Origin: Pirellulaceae bacterium
Lineage (GTDB): Bacteria; Planctomycetota; Planctomycetia; Pirellulales; Pirellulaceae
DNA: 64,000 nucleotides
Direction of reading: 5' to 3'
NCBI GenBank assembly: GCA_020852965.1
Contig: JADYZV010000024.1
Coordinates: forward strand, 1 to 64,000
Of this stretch, positions 29,142 to 37,417 are shown piece by piece; the first letter of the stretch is position 1; each line of letters begins with the position of its first letter. The notes beneath the pieces are model-generated. The model was not told the origin of the DNA. It did not search any database and saw nothing but the letters and a program-made list of their open reading frames with translations. Position numbers and translations under genes: made by a program.

Positions 29142-30047
29142 CTAGAAACTCAAGTCGGGCCAATTGAACAGCTCGCGTTGCCAGGGCATCCAACTGGGAC
29201 CGGTGGGTATTTCGAATTTGGGGAACTTGAACATACTTTCGCCTCGATCGTCGAGACTTCGCAACAACTGCCCCTTTTGAGACTCTGGCAATTCCTTGTC
29301 ATCTTTGATCGCGTCGCGAACCTCTTGACGCGTCCCAGTGTACTCGCGGTCGATCGAAGTACCCTCATCGTCCTGGTACTTTACCTTGGCGGTGTACTTG
29401 CCATCGGCTCCCTTCCTCACGCTCATCGACTCGAAGTGAGTCCATTCGGTGCCCTGCTCGCTCGCATCGTTTTTCTCGGTCAGGAAGTCGGGCTTGTAAG
29501 GAATCATCGGCACGTCAAATTGCTGGTTGAACCCAGGCCACTGATTGAACCCGGACCAGTTGCGTTCTATCGGAACTGTCTTGGGCTTTTCGCCGAGTTT
29601 GACTTTGACAGTGTGCAGCTTACCCGCTCGCACGTATTCCAATTCGACTTCCGATCCAGGCTTGTCATTGCGCACTCGCTTGACGAGCTGCTCTGGGGAA
29701 TACAAGTCTTGGTCGTCGTAGCGGACCAATACGTCGTGTTTGCGAAGCCCGGCCTTGGCAGCCGGTGAGTCGTCCGTCACATCGGCGACGAGCACTCCAC
29801 GACCCTCGCCAATTACCTCAGGCAGGTGGCTGGTCAGCACAGGTGGCAATGGCTCAACACCAATTCCAAGCGTGGCTTGCTTCGCGTGGCTGTCACCGCT
29901 CTCACTGGTAGCAGTATTGGAATCGGACTCACTCTCGGTTTGTGTTGCGTCTACTTTAGCCTTCGTATCATCGGCACGCGTGTCCGAAACCACAGAGATT
30001 CCTGCGGCGCAGATAGCCACGCAAAGTAGGAGTTTCAAGGCGTTCAT
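29142..30047 (-). CDS. Secreted PDZ-domain protein
   Basis: ATG 30047 is preceded by AAGGAG. Residues 1-25 are a signal peptide. A Ser/Thr-rich acidic linker (25-55) leads to one PDZ domain (LGIGVEPLPPVL, RGVLVADVTDDSPAAKAGLRKHDVL, GSEVELEYVRAGK) at about 58-150. The C-terminal half has no protease triad, so this is a PDZ protein without the HtrA protease part. The region GKYTAKVKYQDDEGTSIDRE is a conserved-looking beta segment. It may bind unfolded envelope proteins. A perfect sigma-54 element lies 60 bp upstream, linking it to the Hsp20 set. Confidence 0.85.
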   Translation of the reverse strand: MNALKLLLCVAICAAGISVVSDTRADDTKAKVDATQTESESDSNTATSESGDSHAKQATLGIGVEPLPPVLTSHLPEVIGEGRGVLVADVTDDSPAAKAGLRKHDVLVRYDDQDLYSPEQLVKRVRNDKPGSEVELEYVRAGKLHTVKVKLGEKPKTVPIERNWSGFNQWPGFNQQFDVPMIPYKPDFLTEKNDASEQGTEWTHFESMSVRKGADGKYTAKVKYQDDEGTSIDREYTGTRQEVRDAIKDDKELPESQKGQLLRSLDDRGESMFKFPKFEIPTGPSWMPWQRELFNWPDLSF

Positions 30048-30106
30048 GTTAAGGCTCCTTGTGTTTTGAGGTTTGTAAAAACGGACTCTGCACCTCCGAG
30101 TTCATC

Positions 30107-30122
30107 TGCAACGTCCGTGCCA
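30107..30122 (-). promoter_or_regulatory. Sigma-54 promoter of the PDZ gene
   Basis: On the minus strand it reads TGGCACGGACGTTGCA, a full match to the -24/-12 consensus. The -12 end is 60 bp from the PDZ start codon. Confidence 0.85.
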
Positions 30123-30160
30123 AAAACGATTGCCGCATCACGCTCCGCATGCTGAAGATT

Positions 30161-30239
30161 GGGGTAAAGGGGTCAGGAGTCAATTGCCGGTACGGCCCTT
30201 CGGGTGCTTTGCACAATTGACTCCTGACCCCTTTACCCC
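30161..30239. repeat. Perfect 26-bp inverted repeat with a 27-nt loop
   Basis: Arms 30161-30186 and 30214-30239 are exact reverse complements. They begin GGGGTAAAGGGGTCAGGAGT and continue to CAATTG. The loop has its own GCCC-TTC-GGGT stem. This is a REP-like or MITE-like palindrome of the sort I remember as recurrent in planctomycetes. It lies between two divergent sigma-54 promoters (30107 and 30324). Confidence 0.9.
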
Positions 30240-30323
30240 TGCCGTCCACTACACCAAACCCTGAGATTAAAAATGGTCGAAGCACTAGGCGACGTTTGTG
30301 GCAGACGATGCTTGTGACCGTTT

Positions 30324-30339
30324 TGGTGCGAGTCTTGCA
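30324..30339 (+). promoter_or_regulatory. Sigma-54 promoter of the sigma-region-4-like gene
   Basis: TGGTGC-GAGTC-TTGCA keeps the invariant GG and GC with 10 bp between them and deviates at two positions from the -24 box. It ends 74 bp upstream of the start at 30413. Confidence 0.65.
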
Positions 30340-30412
30340 GCGAACGCTCAACGGAAACCGATCGTAGCATTCACGTTCTTTTCGACTTCCCTACCACCGG
30401 AGGAATACCGCC

Positions 30413-30793
30413 ATGAAAACGCAATGGACATTTCATCAATGCGATCGAGCGAAGGAGCGCGCCCGATCTTACTGGTCCAAAAAGACGCAGCGGCTTGAGC
30501 GGTTGCTGGAATCGCCGCAACCACTGTCACTTGAAGAAATGGTTCCTGATGAGCGCTGGAATGATATCTGGGATACACTCGACGCCAATGAGAAACGCGA
30601 GCGGTTAGCAAAAATATTGCAAGGGCTGCCCAAACATCAGCGACAGGCGTTGATGCTAAAAGACGTCTACGGCTTCGAGACGTTTGAGCTGGTGAAAGCG
30701 CTGGGGCGCTGCAGCGAAGACATCGAATCCGACCTATCGGAAGCCCGTGAGAAAGTTCGAGTGGGCTTGGGTGCGGTGGAGTCAACCATCTAG
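30413..30793 (+). CDS. Small sigma-70-region-4-like protein with HPF-like N-terminal helix
   Basis: The 126-residue protein starts MKTQWTFHQCDRAKERARSY, resembling the first strand and helix (W..KK..RLE.LL) of planctomycete ribosome-hibernation (HPF/RaiA-like) proteins. Its second half, LPKHQRQALMLKDVYGFETF and ELVKALGRCSEDIESDLSEA, fits sigma-70 region 4. It shares this region with the larger protein cut by the right edge (63439). No full HPF domain or sigma region 2 is present, so it may be a shortened adaptor or anti-/co-sigma factor. A sigma-54-like promoter lies upstream; RBS GGAGGA. Its role in hibernation is inferred. Confidence 0.65.
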   Translation: MKTQWTFHQCDRAKERARSYWSKKTQRLERLLESPQPLSLEEMVPDERWNDIWDTLDANEKRERLAKILQGLPKHQRQALMLKDVYGFETFELVKALGRCSEDIESDLSEAREKVRVGLGAVESTI

Positions 30794-30872
30794 GTATCTC
30801 TGTTGCACGCTCTGCAGACATCTTCAGTTCACTCGGATTTCAGCCAAGGGGTGCACGGCGACTGGCAGCGAA

Positions 30873-30888
30873 TGGTACGGAGATTGCT
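30873..30888 (+). promoter_or_regulatory. Sigma-54 promoter of the 30933 gene
   Basis: TGGTAC-GGAGA-TTGCT matches TGGCAC-N5-TTGCW with one change. It ends 45 bp upstream of ATG 30933. Confidence 0.65.
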
Positions 30889-30932
30889 CGGCGTAATTGC
30901 AATTCCTTTCACTCCTATTTGAGGATTCTTTG

Positions 30933-31376
30933 ATGACTGCCCTCCAAAGCTTTTCGCCAGTTGCGACAACTTCCGCGTCAGTGCTGTTGCGAAGCCGGCC
31001 GCCCGCCAATAGCCACCCAATGCGTCGGCGAACTAGGGTACTGCCTCTGGATCAGCAAGGCATCCGGGCAGACTGGCTTACTCGCGGGATTGAGGAAGCC
31101 AACTGTGCACTCTTCCATGCCGCGCTATATCCAATCCTGCCGAAGCTCAAAGCCCGAATTCGGAGTTGGTTGAAGTCCCATAGTGCTGACCCGTCCATGG
31201 CTCGCGATCAACTGCTCATTGCGGACCTCGCGTTGGGGGTAATCGTGTTGGCTTTCGAGAAAGGCCGCCGTTGGAGACAGAATCAATCGGTTCTCGATTG
31301 GCTTGCTAGCTTTATCCCAGTCGTCTATGCCAAGAGTCAACCAGCCTATGCGGCTCACCAAATAGCGGCCCGCTAG
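30933..31376 (+). CDS. Unknown protein in the sigma-54 cluster
   Basis: ATG 30933 has GAGG upstream; 147 residues. The N-terminal ~35 residues are low-complexity and basic (RRRTRVLPLD). A helical core follows (WLTRGIEEANCALFHAALYP, ILPKLKARIRSWL, DLALGVIVLAFEKGRRWRQN). I recognise no family and there is no signal peptide or clear membrane helix. Position between the sigma-4-like gene and csrA, together with a sigma-54-type promoter, points to a stress or translation-related role. Confidence 0.6.
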   Translation: MTALQSFSPVATTSASVLLRSRPPANSHPMRRRTRVLPLDQQGIRADWLTRGIEEANCALFHAALYPILPKLKARIRSWLKSHSADPSMARDQLLIADLALGVIVLAFEKGRRWRQNQSVLDWLASFIPVVYAKSQPAYAAHQIAAR

Positions 31377-31400
31377 TTCAAACTGGCTTACGGACTGCGC

Positions 31401-31427
31401 GGTGCAAGTTGGCATGTAACTTGCACC
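31401..31427 (+). promoter_or_regulatory. Sigma-54 promoter of csrA inside a perfect inverted repeat
   Basis: TGGCAT-GTAAC-TTGCA (31410-31425) fits the -24/-12 pattern and ends 62 bp upstream of csrA. It is embedded in a 10-bp inverted repeat GGTGCAAGTT/AACTTGCACC (31401-31410 and 31418-31427), so a repressor dimer could block sigma-54 polymerase here. Confidence 0.75.
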
Positions 31428-31486
31428 AATTATTACGTATCGGCGACGCCGTTTTCGCTTCTGAAGTTTTTATGGAGAAGAATAAG

Positions 31487-31696
31487 ATGTTGGTGCTATC
31501 ACGGAAGGTTGGCGAACGAATCCACATTGGTGACGACGTAGTGGTCACTATTACGGCAATCAAAGGAAATCGTGTGCAATTGGGAATCGACGCCTCCCAC
31601 GACGTTTCGATCTTGCGCGGGGAACTGCTTGAATTTGCTTCGCAAGAAGCTGAGCGTTTGGAGTGTATCGCACCGCAAGAGAAGCAAGTAGCGTAG
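31487..31696 (+). CDS. csrA: Carbon storage regulator CsrA
   Basis: ATG 31487 (MLVLSRKVGERIHIGDDVVV) with GGAGAAG upstream; 69 residues, the normal CsrA length. The family pattern LVLSRKxGExIxIGDDVxVxI is complete, including the RNA-contacting R at the end of the first strand and the later GIDASHDVSILRGEL segment. CsrA binds GGA-containing leaders and changes mRNA translation and stability. The longer frame starting at 31409 is not needed. Its placement in a sigma-54 cluster suggests post-transcriptional switching during stress. Confidence 0.95.
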   Translation: MLVLSRKVGERIHIGDDVVVTITAIKGNRVQLGIDASHDVSILRGELLEFASQEAERLECIAPQEKQVA

Positions 31697-31855
31697 GACA
31701 GTTTGGCATCCGCCGTACGCCATCGTGACGCTCAAAGGACAAGTTGGCGTCCAGGCTCGACTAGCTGCATAGGCACGGGAGCGGTAATTGGGAGTTAGCC
31801 TTTGTTGCTGGGAAGAGTGTAAAGAATCGCAGCAGGTGCTTGGAGGCCCCCCGCT

Positions 31856-34800
31856 TTAGGAGCGTGAGGCGACACTACGGAATGCCTTGAGTGCTTTGAC
31901 AAACTGAGTAACGAGCAGCTCGAGGTGTTTAACGGTCGCCTCCGCGTTATCGAAGTTACTTTGCTTGCCCATCAGCTCCAATGAGTAGGACAACTCGTGG
32001 GCTTCGTCGTGGCTATATGCGCCAACGAGGCTCTTGAGCCGATGGGCTGCGATCACGAGCGAGTCGGCATCGGACGACTCAATGGCTTGTCGCATGTTGC
32101 TTATGAGTTGCGGTGCATCGTGGATGACAAAGCCGATATGCTCGATCAGCAAATCGGTCTCGCCATTCATTCGTCGCAGAGCTTCGGAAATATCGAATGG
32201 TTTCGCGTCGGTGTTGTGTTGGGTCGATAGATCGGTAGCGTTTGGAGGTGCAGATGGTCCCGAAGTGATCCGCTCGACCATCGCGATCAACTCGCTGGCG
32301 TGGATCGGTTTGGCTAGGTACGAATCCATTCCGGCTGCCAAGCATTTTTCGCGGTCACCTGTCAGTGCGTGTGCAGTCAGTGCAACGATAGGAACGTGTG
32401 AACCGTTTTCTCGTTCATTGCGACGAATTTGCTTGGTGGCGACAAAACCGTCACTCTTGGGCATCTGCACATCCATCAGCACCACGTCGTACGATCTCTG
32501 CGAGACCGCCGCAACGGCTTCATCGCCATCGGTCGCCGAATCGCAGTCGTGACCACGTCGCTGCAGAATCCTCATCGCGAGTTTGCGGTTGGGTTCGTGG
32601 TCGTCGACGACCAGCACTGTGAGTTTGCGTAATGGTTCGGCGGATCTGATCGGACCGCCATCGGCGATTGTCTTGTCAGCCACGTATTGCTTGGAGCGAT
32701 TTCCCGACAAACTAGCGATAATCGCTTCCAGTAGCGACGAAGCCGAAACCGGCTTGACCAGGTATGTTTCGATGCCCAATTGCCGACAGCGAGCAGCGGA
32801 GTTGGGACGATCGGCAGAAGAAAGCATCATCACGGGGCCGCACTTCAATTCGGGTCGGCTCTTGATCCGCTCTGCAAGTTCAAACCCATCGACGCGCGGC
32901 ATCATGGCGTCGAGCAACACGAGGTCGATTGTCTCGCCCGCCAGCGAAAGTTCTTGCAGTATTTCCATTGCATCCTCGGCACAGTCGGTGAGAGTCGGCT
33001 CGATACCCCAGTGCCGCAGGATCTCATCGAGTATTCTTCGGTTGGTAGCGTTGTCGTCGACCACCAGCGCACGCTTCCCAGAAAGTTCCTCGGCGTCGAT
33101 GGCCAGCGGTGCGGAATCGGGCGGATTGGCGAGTCGCATTTGAATCGTGAAGTGGAACGTGCTGCCTTCGCCGAGACTGCTTTGTACCCAAATCTTGCCT
33201 TCCATCATGCGGATGAGTTCTGACGTGATCGTGAGCCCCAAGCCAGTACCGCCGAATCGCCGCGCCATTGACGAATCGACTTGCGTGAACGAATCAAAAA
33301 TCTGTTGCAATCGGTCTTTGGGTATGCCGATCCCCGTATCACGGACGGCGAAGTGCAAACAAATCTCATCGTCGGTCGACCATTGTTCTTCTACCTCAAT
33401 GACGACTTCGCCCTGTTCGGTGAACTTGATCGCATTGCCAATCAAGTTGTAAAGCACTTGCCGAATCCGCAGCGGGTCGCCTTCCATATATTGTGGAATG
33501 TCCATTGGCATGTGTACGGCCAACTCCAACCCCTTCTGGTGAGCCTTCACCGCAAGTGCTCTGAGTGTCTCGCGAACGAGTTCGACCAGGTTGAACCTGA
33601 TGCTCTCTATCTCCAACTTGCCGGCTTCTATCTTTGACACGTCCAACACATCGTTGAGTAAGCCTAACAGGGTATCGGCCGAAGATTGAACGCAGTTCAA
33701 GTAATCGCGCTGTTCTGCTGAGAGCTCGGTTGTTAGCGCGAGTTCGGTCATGCCGACAACGGCGTTGAGCGGCGTGCGAATTTCGTGGCTCATGTTGGCC
33801 AAAAACTCACTCTTGGCGCGATTGCTCGTTTCAGCGGACTGCTTGGCCGCCCGCAGTGCTTCTTCGGTTTGATGACGAGCCGTGATGTCGGTCTCGATAC
33901 CGATCCACCGAACAAGCTTTCCATATTCATCGTGAATTGGTATGAGTCGCAATTCGACCCAAATCGTTCGTCCGTTGCGATGGTATTGCAACAAGTCGCA
34001 GGTCATCTCGTGGCCGTTGCGCAGTGCTTGTTCGCAATTGCGAACGGCTTTCGGATCGGTGCTTGGGCCGAACAGGAGTTGGTCGAATCTGCGACCGATG
34101 ACCTCGGCTTCTGCGTAACCTGTAAACTTGCCGAATGCAGGATTTGCCCACTGGATTCCTCCGTAGGCGTCCATGACAAGAATCCCGATGGGCGATTGAT
34201 TGGCGACAAGTGAAAGTGTTTCTAGGTCGTCGCGATCGGCGGCGGCTTGACGGGCTGCTGCTTCGGAAGGGCCGTGAAGTCGGGCAATTCCAAATTCATG
34301 GCCCGGCGGCTGTCGCCCACGCTGGGCGATGACGATCGCGTCTTCGAGTGATGGAGCTTGCAGCAACTCAGCCCAGTTCGCCAGGTGATCTTCACTCAGC
34401 GGAATTAAAGGTGAAACGGAAACGCCGAGTAGGATCGAAGGCGGCGACTCAATGATTTCGCATTGCAGGGTAGCAGCCAAGTCTTGGATTTTTGAGAGGC
34501 GCTCCGATGTCAGCAGCTCCGATGTCACAATTCGCGTGACTTCCGGCACGCTAGCCACAACTTGAACCTCTGCGATGTCGTTCTCGTTGTGAGCGCGCAG
34601 CGCAAAACGGACGAAAGCGGATACGGATGCGTCGTGAAATACCTTAGCCGCTTCTGCGGTTGCGCGTGAAAGGCCTAATCGATGTTTTGAGCCGAGTCCG
34701 ACGAGAGCTGCAAAGATGCGGCAACGACGAGACAGTTGTGAGAAGTGCGAGCTTTGAGTGAGCGGAAACTCGGCAATGATTCTACGAGTGTCGCCGCACA

Positions 34801-34867
34801 CTCCGTGAGCGTCACTCACCCGATCTTCGGACCTGGGGAGCCTTATTTTGAATGGCTGATCTACCAT
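31856..34867 (-). CDS. Hybrid sensor histidine kinase, PAS-HisKA-ATPase-two receivers-HPt
   Basis: The chosen start is ATG 34867 ([11 protein letters not shown]), with AAGG nine bases upstream; a frame opens 11 codons earlier. Of 1003 residues, the first ~190 form an unknown sensor part with an RsbT-like look ([20 protein letters not shown]). Then come one PAS domain ([20 protein letters not shown]), HisKA ([20 protein letters not shown]), GHKL ATPase ([16 protein letters not shown]), two receivers (VLLDAMMP and VLMDVQMP) and an HPt domain ([15 protein letters not shown]). It is soluble by appearance. It is divergent from the NtrC-type regulator at 35139, its likely partner through the HPt. 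Confidence 0.92.
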   Translation of the reverse strand: MVDQPFKIRLPRSEDRVSDAHGVCGDTRRIIAEFPLTQSSHFSQLSRRCRIFAALVGLGSKHRLGLSRATAEAAKVFHDASVSAFVRFALRAHNENDIAEVQVVASVPEVTRIVTSELLTSERLSKIQDLAATLQCEIIESPPSILLGVSVSPLIPLSEDHLANWAELLQAPSLEDAIVIAQRGRQPPGHEFGIARLHGPSEAAARQAAADRDDLETLSLVANQSPIGILVMDAYGGIQWANPAFGKFTGYAEAEVIGRRFDQLLFGPSTDPKAVRNCEQALRNGHEMTCDLLQYHRNGRTIWVELRLIPIHDEYGKLVRWIGIETDITARHQTEEALRAAKQSAETSNRAKSEFLANMSHEIRTPLNAVVGMTELALTTELSAEQRDYLNCVQSSADTLLGLLNDVLDVSKIEAGKLEIESIRFNLVELVRETLRALAVKAHQKGLELAVHMPMDIPQYMEGDPLRIRQVLYNLIGNAIKFTEQGEVVIEVEEQWSTDDEICLHFAVRDTGIGIPKDRLQQIFDSFTQVDSSMARRFGGTGLGLTITSELIRMMEGKIWVQSSLGEGSTFHFTIQMRLANPPDSAPLAIDAEELSGKRALVVDDNATNRRILDEILRHWGIEPTLTDCAEDAMEILQELSLAGETIDLVLLDAMMPRVDGFELAERIKSRPELKCGPVMMLSSADRPNSAARCRQLGIETYLVKPVSASSLLEAIIASLSGNRSKQYVADKTIADGGPIRSAEPLRKLTVLVVDDHEPNRKLAMRILQRRGHDCDSATDGDEAVAAVSQRSYDVVLMDVQMPKSDGFVATKQIRRNERENGSHVPIVALTAHALTGDREKCLAAGMDSYLAKPIHASELIAMVERITSGPSAPPNATDLSTQHNTDAKPFDISEALRRMNGETDLLIEHIGFVIHDAPQLISNMRQAIESSDADSLVIAAHRLKSLVGAYSHDEAHELSYSLELMGKQSNFDNAEATVKHLELLVTQFVKALKAFRSVASRS

Positions 34868-34950
34868 GAATTCATCCCTTGGTCGGACGGCCTGAAGCAT
34901 ATCGGCCCAGTGAATGATTGATGAAGGTAATAGAAAGCAAAGTCACGCGT

Positions 34951-34966
34951 AGCAACCATCATGCCA
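34951..34966 (-). promoter_or_regulatory. Sigma-54 promoter of the hybrid kinase
   Basis: The minus strand reads TGGCAT-GATGG-TTGCT, matching the consensus except the sixth base. It lies 84 bp upstream of the kinase start and back to back with the promoter at 35046. Confidence 0.75.
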
Positions 34967-35045
34967 TGGATCGTCTTCAGCCACTATGCTAGCGGTTTCG
35001 ATCCGTGAGGCGCTCGACTGCCCCAGACACGCCTGCAGCGACGAT

Positions 35046-35061
35046 TGGCACGCTCGTTGCA
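35046..35061 (+). promoter_or_regulatory. Sigma-54 promoter of the NtrC-type regulator
   Basis: TGGCACGCTCGTTGCA is a full consensus match, 78 bp upstream of ATG 35139. The surrounding ACGAT prefix and the CTGCCAATTTG some 25 bp downstream also occur at the Hsp20 promoter (22519), which shows a common origin or a common extra binding site. Confidence 0.85.
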
Positions 35062-35138
35062 CGCCAGTTTGTCGCATCCAGCACTGCCAATTTGTCACTA
35101 TACAACACTTATCGGGAGGAACGAATCGAGGTAGAGCC

Positions 35139-36776
35139 ATGTCACGTATCTTGGTAGTTGATGACGAACCCGCCGACCTGGGGCTCATTCGTCGAGCGCT
35201 TGAGAAACTTGACCACGAAGTGATCACGGCTGGCACCGTCAAGGACGCGCTGCAACTGGTCCGCAGTAAGCAGCCTGATGTCGCCGTGTTGGACGTGATG
35301 TTGCCCGACGGAAACGGTCTAGACATGCTAAATTCGATTCGGTCGATCGACGAGCGCCTACCTGCTATCTTTGTCACTTCAAGCCGCGAGAGCGCTACAG
35401 CAATCCAGGCCATGAAACTCGGCGCAATCGATTACCTCGTCAAACCGATCGGCATCGTTGAGCTAAGAAAGGTCGTTGCACGAGCGTTGGCAATTCGCGA
35501 GCTAACTAAGAAGCCAGTCGAGATGAACGCTGAATCGGGCGTTTCCAATACCGACTCGCACGCGATGATAGGTCGCTGCTCCGCCATGCAGGAGGTCTAC
35601 AAAGCAATCGGCATCGTCGCCAATCAAGACGTGACGGTTTTGATCCGTGGCGAAAGTGGCACGGGAAAAGAATTGGTCGCCCGCGCGCTCTATCAATTCA
35701 GTGACCGGGTCAAGGGACCGTTCCTAGCAGTGAACTGCGCTGCCATCCCGGAAGCACTACTGGAAAGTGAACTGTTCGGGCACGAGAAGGGATCGTTTAC
35801 CGGCGCGGATCGAAAACGCATTGGCAAGTTCGAGCAGGCGGCAGGCGGCACACTGTTTCTGGACGAGATCGGTGACATGTCACCAGTTCTGCAAAGCAAG
35901 TTGCTGCGAGTGCTGCAAGAAAAGCGATTCGAACGCGTTGGTGGGAACGAATCGCTCAAGGCCGATGCTCGTGTCATTGCGGCGACTCACTGCAATTTGG
36001 AAGCGATGGTTTCCGATGGGAAATTTCGATCCGACCTGTATTACCGCCTGAATGGATTTTCGATTCACCTACCGGCGCTTCGCGATCGAGGCAGTGATCT
36101 CGATTCGTTGGTCGAGCATTTCCGCCGTGTCGCCTGCACTGACCTTGGTAAGAATGTGCGACAAGTCGCCAGCGATGCGATGGAGCTGTTGCGATCGCAT
36201 TCTTGGCCCGGCAACATTCGCGAATTGCAGAATGTGGTAAGGCAAGCGATATTGAAGACCAAGGGGCCGGTACTGCTGGCCGAATTCCTGCCCGAGCTAT
36301 CACTCACTCGCTATTTAACCGAGAGGCCCAACGAGGCCAGCGTGCCGGAGTCCGCGGACCCATTGCGACCACAGTCGTCACGCAACGGCAGTCTCGATGA
36401 TCTCATTGCCAGTCGATTGGACGCCAACTCATCCCAGCTCTACGACGAAGTGATCGCGGAAGTAGAAGAGCGGATCGTCAAGGCGGTCATACAACGCGCT
36501 GACGGCGACGGAACCGAGGCGGCGCGTTTGCTGGGGATCAATCCTGCGATGCTACGTAGCCGAGCTGCGCTCGACTTGTTGAACCTCGAACTGGGGCGAA
36601 ATGCGAGTGTGATGTCTCCTCTGCTCCGACCAGGCATGACGATGGAGGAGATCGAACGGGAGGCGATCAAGCGAACGTTGGACCACACCGATGGCTGCCG
36701 AAAATCCGCTGCTGAATTGTTAGGAATCAGTGTCCGCACCATGCAGCGCCGAGTAAAGGAACTGGGCCTGAAATAG
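35139..36776 (+). CDS. NtrC-family sigma-54 response regulator with two Fis-type HTH motifs
   Basis: Start ATG 35139 (MSRILVVDDE); 545 residues. The receiver has phospho-acceptor D52 (VLDVMLPDGNG) and KP at ~103. The AAA+ domain has Walker A GESGTGKE near 171, a GSFTGA loop near 218 (normally GAFTGA) and FLDEIGDM. The C-terminus carries two Fis-like HTH units: TEAARLLGINPAMLRSR near 458 and KSAAELLGISVRTMQRR near 521. It should open sigma-54 promoters when phosphorylated. Divergence from the hybrid kinase and sigma-54 elements on both sides suggest autoregulation. The double HTH is unusual. Confidence 0.93.
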   Translation: MSRILVVDDEPADLGLIRRALEKLDHEVITAGTVKDALQLVRSKQPDVAVLDVMLPDGNGLDMLNSIRSIDERLPAIFVTSSRESATAIQAMKLGAIDYLVKPIGIVELRKVVARALAIRELTKKPVEMNAESGVSNTDSHAMIGRCSAMQEVYKAIGIVANQDVTVLIRGESGTGKELVARALYQFSDRVKGPFLAVNCAAIPEALLESELFGHEKGSFTGADRKRIGKFEQAAGGTLFLDEIGDMSPVLQSKLLRVLQEKRFERVGGNESLKADARVIAATHCNLEAMVSDGKFRSDLYYRLNGFSIHLPALRDRGSDLDSLVEHFRRVACTDLGKNVRQVASDAMELLRSHSWPGNIRELQNVVRQAILKTKGPVLLAEFLPELSLTRYLTERPNEASVPESADPLRPQSSRNGSLDDLIASRLDANSSQLYDEVIAEVEERIVKAVIQRADGDGTEAARLLGINPAMLRSRAALDLLNLELGRNASVMSPLLRPGMTMEEIEREAIKRTLDHTDGCRKSAAELLGISVRTMQRRVKELGLK

Positions 36777-37417
36777 CATTCTTCCTCGCCGCAATCGCCA
36801 CGCATTCCCCGAGAAATTATCAGTCGATTTGCCGATCGGTGCGAGGTCTAAAGCAGCTTTCATCGCCAGCTTGTCTGGCATGACACAAGCTCAAATGGCG
36901 TGGACTTGAGCCGTAGCGGAAGTCGTCAAGTCTTTTGGCCAATCCGCCTTGACGTGCCCCCCCCAACTCTTGCGAGTATCGGCTACGTGGGACTCCCCTG
37001 CCAGCTTGCCTGGCCGGTAGCAAAGTTTTTTAGTAGAACGCGTCGCCCACTTCGTGTCGTTTTCCCGCCCAATCGCCGCCGCTGGCGGCGATCGGGCGGG
37101 AATGCTCTGCGCCTGCGAGCGCGAGCTAATCACAAAACTCGTTCACCGAGCGAGGCAAGCTCGCCGGGGTCTTCATGTTACGGTGCCCGAAACGGTGGAA
37201 AAGTTCTTCTACCACGGTTTTGCTAAAGTACACGCCATTCGAGGCAAGCTCACGGGGGCCCAAAATGAAACGATGTGAGATACAACGAACCGCTTGCGGG
37301 AGGGTATCTTGCCGCATGGTTTAGGCATTCATGAATAATCCGAGATTCGCGGCAATTGCTCTCACAAAGCGGGTCAACCTGTCGCGACAAATTGGCAATC
37401 GTTGCCGCACGGTCTGC
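36777..37417. repeat. 640-bp gene-free region filled with short repeats and hairpins
   Basis: Visible structures: AGCTTGT/ACAAGCT (36868-36891); CGTCAAG/CTTGACG flanking about 36918-36955; CAACTCTTGCGAGTATCGGC near 36962, which recalls a phrase I associate with Rhodopirellula intergenic repeats; a 19-bp stem at 37062-37102 (one mismatch, three-base loop GCT); and a direct repeat CGAGGCAAGCTC at about 37150 and 37240. No convincing ORF lies here. It looks like an accumulation of dispersed repeat elements between the regulator and the bestrophin gene. Confidence 0.65.
37062..37102. terminator. Long GC-rich hairpin
   Basis: The arms 37062-37080 and 37084-37102 pair with a single mismatch around the loop GCT (core AATCGCCGCC/GGCGGCGATC). 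No T-tract follows on either strand, so it may be a repeat element rather than a true terminator of either convergent gene. Confidence 0.5.

Noticed and set aside
36975-36995. IGYVGLP motif of nucleotide-sugar dehydrogenases
   Set aside because: It lies in a repeat-rich intergenic region with no continuing dehydrogenase sequence on either side; a chance reading of a repeat.
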